In this document: one piece after another, positions 34,469 to 42,279 of the stretch
How the letters are laid out: every line of letters starts with the position of its first letter
Position numbering within the stretch: position 1 is the first letter of the stretch
Position numbers and translations under genes: made by a program
Source: Fragum whitleyi
Lineage: Eukaryota > Mollusca > Bivalvia > Cardiida > Cardiidae
Direction of reading: 5' to 3'
Length of the DNA: 64,000 nucleotides
Assembly: GCA_948146395.1 (NCBI GenBank)
Contig: OX411551.1
Coordinates: 45,790,796 to 45,854,795 of the forward strand
The notes under the pieces: generated by a model
Database searches by the model: none
Told to the model about the DNA's origin: nothing
The model's input: the letters and a program-made list of their open reading frames with translations, nothing else

Positions 34469-36766
34469 TTATCTATTTGAGTTCAAATTTGGTCGAAATA
34501 CTTCAATAAAATGTTCTTCTTTAGCTTTCCGCATGAATGTGTCGTCCATCATCATTTTATAAAATGGAAATATTTTAAATCTGGGTTCGCTACTGGTACA
34601 GGAAAAAAGATGTTGGCTTACTTTGAGGAATCGTAGATTGGGGTCTCTAATCTGTTGGTTGTGTACGGTTACTCTGTTTCTAAGGGCAATGCCGGTCTCT
34701 CCTATATATTCATCGCCACAGCCGTTACATTTCATTACATAGATTACGTTCTTAATATCACAAGATCCATTCTCTTTTATGAAAAACTCTTTCCCTGAAT
34801 TAAATGTGTATGAAGATCCCTCGATGAGGTGTTTACATAGTCCACAATTGGATCTTCCACATTTTTTTATGCTTGGTACTTTTTCAGTAGACTCGTATTT
34901 GGCTCTAGTTAGGATTTTCTTTAGACTTGCTGGTTGCCGTTTACTTTTGATTACTTTGAATTTTGAGAAAACATGTTGTAGTTCCGGGTCTGTATTTAGG
35001 ATGGGTAGGTTTTGGAATATGACGTTGAAGAATTCTGGTTGGTTAGGATTGAATGTTGAAACAAATGCTAATACGTTTTCGTTTGTTTGTTGCTTTGGTC
35101 TCCGCAGCTCTTCGATTGGTATAGATTTAGCTCTTTTAATTCCTTCATTTATGATCGTTATGGGATATTTCAGATCTTTAAGACATTGTTTCAACTCCAT
35201 TAATCTTTTCTGTTTTAGTGCGTCATTCGAGACAATACAACATATTCGTCTTGCTAATGAAAATGGGATATTTATACGTGTATGTTTTGGATGGCATGAT
35301 GAAAACAACAAGTACTGTTTGCTGTCCGTTGGTTTCGAATATATGTCTGTTTCTATTTTCCCTGCATTGTTTCGAACCAAAACATCCAGGAACGGTAATT
35401 CTGTATCATTTGATTCTTCCGTGAATTTGATATCGCTGTGTAAATTGTTTAAGAAACTTGTCAATTTTCTAAGTGAATTTGGAGACTTTGGCCAAAGTAC
35501 AAAAACATCATCCAAAAATCTCTTCCAGTTTTCCATGAAGTCTTGACAAAATGCTTCTCCGAATTCATTCTTTACTTGTTGGTAGAGCTTTATTTCTAGA
35601 TATCCTAATACGAGGGTTGCGTAAGTAGGTGCAAATTTGGTACCCATGGCAGTTCCTTTTATTTGTCTGAAATATTTGCCATTGAAGTAAAAGGTATTAT
35701 TTTCCAGAATGAGTTTAATTGCATCGAGGATGAAAGTGGTTGAAAATCGCTGTTGTAATTCTTGGCGGTGTCTGTTAATCCAGTAATCAACTGCTTCTAG
35801 TCCAAGATCATGCGGTATATTAGAGTACAGGGATTCAACATCAAATGATACTAATAGTGTGTTTATTGGTACTCTTTGTGGCAAATTGTTTAGAAAGTCT
35901 GTGGTGTCCCGAATGTAGCTTTTGACATTTTTGATCAAGGGTTTCAAAATTATATCAATAAGGTTGCTCAGTCTATGTGTTTGACACGAGGGTCCTGCAA
36001 CTATAGGTCTTACTTTCAAGTCATTTACACTCGTAATTTTAATGTGAGATGTAGTGCTTTTTCTGCAGTGGTTGTTGATTATTTGACTTTTGTGTACTTT
36101 CGGCAGACCGTAAAAGTTGCGCTCTTTGACTTCGAACTGGGTGAGGTAATCAAATTCTTTGTCAGTAAAGCAATGGCTGTGTTTTTTCAAGAATTTGGTA
36201 TACATTCTATTGTCATTTTGTTTTGGATCATTATTTAGTTCTTGGTAGTATTCTGCATCTGCTAGTGTCTCTTCGACAATTCTTTCGTAATGTTTACAGT
36301 CCATGACAATAGTTGCGCCGCCTTTATCTGCTTCTTTTATGACGATTGATTTATCGTTCTTTAAATTGTTCAATGCATTTCTCTCTTGTTTATTCAGGTT
36401 TTTCCGCGTATGCGTGTTATTGAAGTGTAATGGGTAATTTTCAATATTGTTAATGAATTTTTCAAGTGTTTGATTTCTGTCTTTTGGAGGAATAAAATTG
36501 CTGTTATTTTTTACTAGTGATATGTCTCTGTCTTCTGTCCCTCTAAAATATTCAACAAGTCTTATTTTTCTTATAAATTCATTTATATCTTTTCTTAGTT
36601 CTACTGTATTTGTTTTGGTAGGTGTGGGGGTGAATTTTAATCCTTTGCTTAAAATGGAGATTTCATCACTGTTTAGATCTCTGGCTGATAAGTTGATAAC
36701 TTTAATATTGTTAATGGTGGTTACGTCATTAGGTGGTTCTGGTCCGTGTTCCCTAAAAAAGGGTTT
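34469..36766 (-). CDS. PLE ORF2: reverse transcriptase and GIY-YIG endonuclease (copy 1, intact)
   Basis: The frame opens at 36766 (after an in-frame TAG) and is about 765 residues. The N-terminal conserved PLE region (LNSDEISILSKGLKFTPTP, about residues 31-49) and a DKGG block (about 147-150) precede the RT. RT motifs follow: RPIVAG (253), FDVESLYSNIP (308), GTAMGTKFAPTYA (371), catalytic FLDD (417-420) and LPFLDVL (457). The Cys-rich CGRSNCGLC (about 636-644) is followed by GIY-YIG endonuclease elements IYVMKC (675-680) and YIGET (687-691). The enzyme nicks a target and primes reverse transcription from it. There is no ATG before about residue 155, downstream of the conserved N-terminal block, so the frame is most simply entered by -1 frameshifting from ORF1 at 36754-36760. 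This is the only one of three copies without a nonsense codon. Confidence 0.93.
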   Translation of the reverse strand, partial: KPFFREHGPEPPNDVTTINNIKVINLSARDLNSDEISILSKGLKFTPTPTKTNTVELRKDINEFIRKIRLVEYFRGTEDRDISLVKNNSNFIPPKDRNQTLEKFINNIENYPLHFNNTHTRKNLNKQERNALNNLKNDKSIVIKEADKGGATIVMDCKHYERIVEETLADAEYYQELNNDPKQNDNRMYTKFLKKHSHCFTDKEFDYLTQFEVKERNFYGLPKVHKSQIINNHCRKSTTSHIKITSVNDLKVRPIVAGPSCQTHRLSNLIDIILKPLIKNVKSYIRDTTDFLNNLPQRVPINTLLVSFDVESLYSNIPHDLGLEAVDYWINRHRQELQQRFSTTFILDAIKLILENNTFYFNGKYFRQIKGTAMGTKFAPTYATLVLGYLEIKLYQQVKNEFGEAFCQDFMENWKRFLDDVFVLWPKSPNSLRKLTSFLNNLHSDIKFTEESNDTELPFLDVLVRNNAGKIETDIYSKPTDSKQYLLFSSCHPKHTRINIPFSLARRICCIVSNDALKQKRLMELKQCLKDLKYPITIINEGIKRAKSIPIEELRRPKQQTNENVLAFVSTFNPNQPEFFNVIFQNLPILNTDPELQHVFSKFKVIKSKRQPASLKKILTRAKYESTEKVPSIKKCGRSNCGLCKHLIEGSSYTFNSGKEFFIKENGSCDIKNVIYVMKCNGCGDEYIGETGIALRNRVTVHNQQIRDPNLRFLKVSQHLFSCTSSEPRFKIFPFYKMMMDDTFMRKAKEEHFIEVFRPNLNSNR

Positions 36767-38004
36767 CTAGATTGTTCCTGAAAATTGTTTGATTGATTGT
36801 TATTCATTCGGTAGGGGTAGTGATCATTATTCCATGGTGGCTGTTTGTTTGTCGGCCTATTTTGAAATTGATAATATGACCCAGTTCTGTTTTTGTATGG
36901 TGGGTTTCGTTGTACAGCGTCGGCATAGGATTGAGTGGCTCTTTTGTAAAATTGCGAGTCATTCGGACCACTTTCGGCAGGAAAGGTGTTATCTTTTTGA
37001 TTATAGGTACGGTTATTCCATTTTGTATTCCATTGTTGGTGAGTGTTGGGTCTATATTGAGGCCTTGTTGGATTCCTTTGGAAGTTGCTTGATTGAGTCG
37101 AATTTTCATAATAATGATTATTTGGTGTGTCATTTGGCTGTTCTAATTTCTTCAAATTCGCATTTGCCTCTTTAATGAAAGGATTTTGTGATATGAATGG
37201 GTTTCGCGAATTATATTTCTCTCGAAATGTGATTTCGTATTGTTTAAGCCATTTGCCGCTTGTATTTTCCCATCTGTCAATTGAGATTGACTCTTCTTTT
37301 TCTGTTTCTTCTATCCATAATTGTTCTATTGCTTTCAATTTTCCACCTTTAAATTTCTTTGAGAAGAGCTCAAACATTTCAAGATCTATATTTCGATAGT
37401 GTGATTCGTGAGACTGGGCGCGGAGATAGAGAAGGTCAATTTCGGTTCTGAAATTATCGAGAACTTGTCTTTCTCGACGTCGTGTTTGGTCATCTGGTTC
37501 ATGTAGGATTTCTGCCATTTGAAATTTGTGTGGAAGAATGATGGGGGTAGAATTTCTCCACATTTCATAAATCTCTGCTAGCTTCGTGTTTCTAGTTTTC
37601 TGCCAAAATTCTTGTCTTCTTTTAGTCAATTTACGTTGCCAAATAGATGAAATACATTGTTTCAAGTGATACGCCTCTTTTTGAAATGATAATTCGCAAG
37701 ATTCTTGAAGAATAGGTTGTTGTTTCTTCGTAACTTCAACTAATTCTTTCAGTACAATAACGGTTTCCTTTAGTTGTTCGTTATCACATTTATTGATTTC
37801 ACTCTCTTGACTAACTGATGCTTGCTGCTGAATTAAAGACATGTTTTCTAAATTGTCACTGAATAGTTTGAATAACTTAGTCATCGTACCTGACATTTTG
37901 TTGATGGACTTTAAGACATCGTCCAGTTTATCGTAAACATCTCCAAGCTTTTTATCTTCGTGAGAACTTGTTTCCACACTGTCTTTAGTTCCTTTTGTCG
38001 GCAT
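36721..38004 (-). CDS. PLE ORF1, function unknown (copy 1, intact)
   Basis: A 427-residue protein starting at a true ATG (38002-38004). Residues about 20-100 look helical and possibly coiled-coil (DKLDDVLKSINKMSGTMTKL). The middle (about 115-270) is charged, with a conserved-looking KRRQEFWQKTRN and RRERQVLDNFRTEIDLLYLR. The last 140 residues are rich in Asn, Gln, Pro, Tyr and basic residues and probably disordered. I recognise no domain. By position and composition, binding of the element's RNA is a reasonable guess, as for ORF1 proteins of other non-LTR elements. The stop (TAA) lies 33 nt after a TTTTTTA heptamer, within the overlap with ORF2. The same protein is present, lacking its first part, in copy 3. 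Confidence 0.85.
   Translation of the reverse strand: MPTKGTKDSVETSSHEDKKLGDVYDKLDDVLKSINKMSGTMTKLFKLFSDNLENMSLIQQQASVSQESEINKCDNEQLKETVIVLKELVEVTKKQQPILQESCELSFQKEAYHLKQCISSIWQRKLTKRRQEFWQKTRNTKLAEIYEMWRNSTPIILPHKFQMAEILHEPDDQTRRRERQVLDNFRTEIDLLYLRAQSHESHYRNIDLEMFELFSKKFKGGKLKAIEQLWIEETEKEESISIDRWENTSGKWLKQYEITFREKYNSRNPFISQNPFIKEANANLKKLEQPNDTPNNHYYENSTQSSNFQRNPTRPQYRPNTHQQWNTKWNNRTYNQKDNTFPAESGPNDSQFYKRATQSYADAVQRNPPYKNRTGSYYQFQNRPTNKQPPWNNDHYPYRMNNNQSNNFQEQSRNPFLGNTDQNHLMT
36754..36760 (-). promoter_or_regulatory. Candidate -1 ribosomal frameshift site (copy 1)
   Basis: In the ORF1 frame the sense strand reads CCT TTT TTA GGG, that is, the heptamer T TTT TTA of the X XXY YYZ class. ORF2 lies in the -1 frame, and its open frame begins only 6 nt upstream of the heptamer. 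I see no strong stem-loop or pseudoknot immediately downstream by eye. Confidence 0.75.
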
Positions 38005-38157
38005 TTCTTCTCCCGTATTGTGAAAAGTATATCGTAAAAGCGAATTAAATCACAAATACGTATAAATACGGGGAGAAAAAACAGAGAAGATATCGTAATT
38101 TGCCTTCTATATGGTTGTATTTGTTTAGTTTACAAGTTTTATAGAGAATAAATATAA
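38005..38157 (-). promoter_or_regulatory. PLE 5' untranslated region / pseudo-LTR
   Basis: About 150 bp between the hammerhead of copy 2 and the ORF1 start of copy 1. The same sequence follows the hammerhead of copy 3 (49555-49682), so it is a terminal direct repeat (pseudo-LTR) and probably includes the promoter. Confidence 0.6.
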
Positions 38158-38160
38158 TAT

Positions 38161-38200
38161 AATTCTACCGGTTTCACCATTAAATGGATCATCAGGAATG
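38161..38200 (-). ncRNA. Hammerhead-ribozyme-like motif, PLE copy 2
   Basis: Identical to the motif at 34321-34360. Placed between the two tandem units, it would allow a tandem transcript to be cut at the unit boundary if it is active. Confidence 0.65.
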
Positions 38201-38308
38201 ACGTTAGTTACAACGTTGTAACGTCGTCGACATGACGTTACGTCGCTTACATCGTTAACATAACAAATTATATTTGAAAATAGGAAAAATGTCAAAATTG
38301 ATGTTATA

Positions 38309-40469
38309 TTATCTATTTGAGTTCAAATTTGGTCGAAATACTTCAATAAAATGTTCTTCTTTAGCTTTCCGCATGAATGTGTCGTCCATCATCATTTTAT
38401 AAAATGGAAATATTTTAAATCTGGGTTCGCTACTGGTACAGGAAAAAAGATGTTGGCTTACTTTGAGGAATCGTAGATTGGGGTCTCTAATCTGTTGGTT
38501 GTGTACGGTTACTCTGTTTCTAAGGGCAATGCCGGTCTCTCCTATATATTCATCGCCACAGCCGTTACATTTCATTACATAGATTACGTTCTTAATATCA
38601 CAAGATCCATTCTCTTTTATGAAAAACTCTTTCCCTGAATTAAATGTGTATGAAGATCCCTCGATGAGGTGTTTACATAGTCCACAATTGGATCTTCCAC
38701 ATTTTTTTATGCTTGGTACTTTTTCAGTAGACTCGTATTTGGCTCTAGTTAGGATTTTCTTTAGATTTGCTGGTTGCCGTTTACTTTTGATTACTTTGAA
38801 TTTTGAGAAAACATGTTGTAGTTCCGGGTCTGTATTTAGGATGGGTAGGTTTTGGAATATGACGTTGAAGAATTCTGGTTGGTTAGGATTGAATGTTGAA
38901 ACAAATGCTAATACGTTTTCGTTTGTTTGTTGCTTTGGTCTCCGCAGCTCTTCGATTGGTATAGATTTAGCTCTTTTAATTCATTCATTTATGATCGTTA
39001 TGGGATATTTCAGATCTTTAAGACATTGTTTCAACTCCATTAATCTTTTCTGTTTTAGTGCGTCATTCGAGACAATACAACATATTCGTCTTGCTAATGA
39101 AAATGGGATATTTATACGTGTATGTTTTGGATGGCATGATGAAAACAACAAGTACTGTTTGCTGTCCGTTGGTTTCGAATATATGTCTGTTTCTATTTTC
39201 CCTGCATTGTTTCGAACCAAAACATCCAGGAACGGTAATTCTGTATCATTTGATTCTTCCGTGAATTTGATATCGCTGTGTAAATTGTTTAAGAAACTTG
39301 TCAATTTTCTAAGTGAATTTGGAGACTTTGGCCAAAGTACAAAAACATCATCCAAAAATCTCTTCCAGTTTTCCATGAAGTCTTGACAAAATGCTTCTCC
39401 GAATTCATTCTTTACTTGTTGGTAGAGCTTTATTTCTAGATATCCTAATACGAGGGTTGCGTAAGTAGGTGCAAATTTGGTACCCATGGCAGTTCCTTTT
39501 ATTTGTCTGAAATATTTGCCATTGAAGTAAAAGGTATTATTTTCCAGAATGAGTTTAATTGCATCGAGGATGAAAGTGGTTGAAAATCGCTGTTGTAATT
39601 CTTGGCGGTGTCTGTTAATCCAGTAATCAACTGCTTCTAGTCCAAGATCATGCGGTATATTAGAGTACAGGGATTCAACATCAAATGATACTAATAGTGT
39701 GTTTATTGGTACTCTTTGTGGCAAATTGTTTAGAAAGTCTGTGGTGTCCCGAATGTAGCTTTTGACATGTTTGATCAAGGGTTTCAAAATTATATCAATA
39801 AGGTTGCTCAGTCTATGTGTTTGACAAGAGGGTCCTGCAACTATAGGTCTTACTTTCAAGTCATTTACACTCGTAATTTTAATGTGAGATGTAGTGCTTT
39901 TTCTGCAGTGGTTGTTGATTATTTGACTTTTGTGTACTTTCGGCAGACCGTAAAAGTTGCGCTCTTTGACTTCGAACTGGGTGAGGTAATCAAATTCTTT
40001 GTCAGTAAAGCAATGGCTGTGTTTTTTCAAGAATTTGGTATACATTCTATTGTCATTTTGTTTTGGATCATTATTTAGTTCTTGGTAGTATTCTGCATCT
40101 GCTAGTGTCTCTTCGACAATTCTTTCGTAATGTTTACAGTCCATGACAATAGTTGCGCCGCCTTTATCTGCTTCTTTTATGACGATTGATTTATCGTTCT
40201 TTAAATTGTTCAATGCATTTCTCTCTTGTTTATTCAGGTTTTTCCGCGTATGCGTGTTATTGAAGTGTAATGGGTAATTTTCAATATTGTTAATGAATTT
40301 TTCAAGTGTTTGATTTCTGTCTTTTGGAGGAATAAAATTGCTGTTATTTTTTACTAGTGATATGTCTCTGTCTTCTGTCCCTCTAAAATATTCAACAAGT
40401 CTTATTTTTCTTATAAATTCATTTATATCTTTTCTTAGTTCTACTGTATTTGTTTTGGTAGGTGTGGGG
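38309..40469 (-). pseudogene. PLE ORF2, copy 2 (truncated, nonsense)
   Basis: RT and GIY-YIG coding sequence nearly identical to copy 1. A GGA to TGA change at 38981-38983 stops translation between the RT and the endonuclease (equivalent residue about 541 of the full ORF2). The 5' part is missing. Open reading continues upstream into the LTR fragment to 40573, making a chimeric frame that is accidental. Confidence 0.9.
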
Positions 40470-41225
40470 TATTCTGGATTTAAAATGAAGTATTGGTGAG
40501 TGCAAATCGTTTTGTTTATATGTTTGCTTCGCTCTGTGATTCCGTGTGTTCGAATGCATGTATTTATCTGCACTATATTTTGTATAAGACTTTTTGTAGT
40601 TCCTTTGACATAGAACTTATTAGGCTTCTTTAATCTTACAGTTCTTCGCCTCTCTCATGATGTTATAACTGTATGGTAACAAGTACTGAGTAGATAGTAA
40701 AGTCAATGTCAGCAGACGACGAAATTCTATAATGGACTGTTTACCAAATTAATTACTGGAGAGTGTCAATGTGACAATCTACTGCCGTATCCTTCAACAA
40801 GAGAGGGAAGTGCTTATGTTATATTTATAGAAGGGAAAAACCACTTTTGTGTAGACTTCTTGTTTCACTATACTGATGACAAAAAGAAACGATACTGTTA
40901 CTATTTATAGAAGACCAGATAAGTAAACCCTGCATTTGACTGAACTTGAATATCTGTTTGTGGTGTCGTTGTTTATGTGCAGTGACCTTTGCTACGAGAG
41001 ACAGATGTTGTATTGCGGTTGTTTGTTATGTCAGAATTATTGAACATTGTTTTGTAACAATATTGTACATAGTTCTATGTTTTCACTCTATCTCTAATCT
41101 AAGCTTCGTATCCTCTAGCCGTCACTATCTTCTGTCTTCTATAATAATTTGTTGTTGTACAAATATAATAAGCTTGTAAGCTCACATGCCGTCTTTAATA
41201 GTCACAAAACTTTACCTACGTCTTT
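40470..41225 (+). repeat. LTR fragment of the GMR1-type element, inverted arm
   Basis: The 3'-terminal 756 bp of the LTR in plus orientation, an inverted copy of 41253-42009. It lacks the last bases of the LTR (...TTTACA) and abuts AAAAC plus the primer-binding-site sequence. The small open frames mirrored in both arms are not genes. Confidence 0.85.
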
Positions 41226-41230
41226 AAAAC

Positions 41231-41248
41231 ATCCCACCGCTGCCACCA
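41231..41248 (-). promoter_or_regulatory. Primer-binding site complementary to tRNA-Leu 3' end
   Basis: On the minus strand TGGTGGCAGCGGTGGGAT. Its complement, ATCCCACCGCTGCCACCA, is the 18-nt 3' end, including CCA, of a tRNA-Leu of the AAG type as known from animal genomes. It lies one base after the LTR end, as in a normal 5' LTR-PBS junction, but is followed within a few bases by an inverted LTR fragment. Confidence 0.8.
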
Positions 41249-41249
41249 T

Positions 41250-42222
41250 TGTAAAGACGTAGGTAAAGTTTTGTGACTATTAAAGACGGCATGTGAGCTT
41301 ACAAGCTTATTTTATTTGTACGACAACAAATAAATTATAGAAGACAGAAGAAAGTGACGGCTAGAGGATACAAAGCTTAGATTAGAGATAGAGTGAAAAC
41401 ATAGAACTATGTACAATATTGTTACAAAACAATGTTCAATAATTCTGACATAACGAACAACCGCAATACAACATCTGTCTCTCGTAGCAAAGGTCACTGC
41501 ACATAAACAACGACACCACAAACAGATATTCAAGTTCAGTCACATGCAGGGTTTACTTATCTGGTCTTCTATAAATAGTAACAGTATCGTTTCTTTTTGT
41601 CATCAGTATAGTGAAACAAGAAGTCTACACAAAAGTGGTTTTTCCCTTCTATAAATATAATATAAGCACTTCCCTCTCTTGTTGAAGGATACGGCAGTAG
41701 ATTGTCACATTGACACTCTCCAGTAATTAATTTGGTAAACAGTCCATTATAGAATTTCGTCGTCTGCTGACATTGACTTTACTATCTACTCAGTACTTGT
41801 TACCATACAGTTATAACATCATGAGAGAGGCGAAGAACTGTAAGATTAAAGAAGCCTAATAAGTTCTATGTCAAAGGAACTACAAAAAGTCTTATACAAA
41901 ATATAGTGCAGATAAATACATGCATTCGAACACACGGAATCACAGAGAGAAGCAAACATATAAACAAAACGATTTGCACTCACCAATACTTCATTTTAAA
42001 TCCAGAATACTTCAATCTGGAAACAACTTATAAAACTTCACAAAGAAGGACCTTCCCTTCAGAATAACTTTTACTGACTGCCAAGAAAAACACAAGTGAA
42101 CATATTTGTAAAAACATAGCATGAGAATTTTAAAGCATGAGAATAGTGAACTATTTTACATGTACACTAGGTATGTACACAACCCTATACCTGAACAGTT
42201 AACCCTTGATAAATTTGTTACA
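41250..42222 (-). mobile_element. Long terminal repeat of the GMR1-type Ty3/gypsy element
   Basis: 973 bp. On the minus strand it begins TGTAACAAATTT and ends CGTCTTTACA, giving TG...CA ends within TGTAA...TTACA inverted termini. A polypurine tract (AAAGGGGGGGCC, about 42226-42237) directly precedes it, marking it as the 3' LTR of the gag-pol to its right. The PBS beyond it marks it also as a 5' LTR of a second, missing internal region. Confidence 0.85.
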
Positions 42223-42225
42223 TAG

Positions 42226-42237
42226 GCCCCCCCTTTA
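42226..42237 (-). promoter_or_regulatory. Polypurine tract
   Basis: On the minus strand AAAGGGGGGG precedes CCTA and the LTR start TGTAAC. This is the standard primer position for plus-strand synthesis. Confidence 0.75.
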
Positions 42238-42279
42238 AATGATAAAATTATCAATTTTATCACATGAACCTAAACAAAT

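Larger units (their letters stand above)
38158..40469 (-). mobile_element. Penelope-like element, copy 2 (5'-truncated, tandem)
   Basis: It matches copy 1 from the hammerhead up to the TPTP region of ORF2, then is cut at 40469/40470, where an LTR fragment begins. It lacks ORF1 and the start of ORF2. It lies directly upstream of copy 1 in the same orientation. Confidence 0.9.

Noticed and set aside
34779..35546. 255-codon open frame on the plus strand across PLE copy 1 (also 38619-39386 and 48328-49095)
   Set aside because: It is antisense to the RT-endonuclease ORF2, repeats identically in all three copies and has no family motif. It is a shadow of ORF2.
36754..36760. A viral origin for the PLE because the slippery heptamer and following GGGAA resemble lentiviral gag-pol
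   Set aside because: The similarity is limited to a short functional motif. The proteins are clearly Penelope-type RT and GIY-YIG, so convergence is the sensible explanation.
38981..40573. A 530-residue chimeric protein starting in the LTR fragment and reading into PLE copy 2
   Set aside because: The upstream part is non-coding LTR sequence that happens to be open. The fusion arises from the rearrangement junction at 40469/40470.
40946..41179. Cys-rich 73-77-codon frames in both inverted LTR arms (also 41312-41533)
   Set aside because: They are mirror images within the LTR repeat, with no start context or known family.
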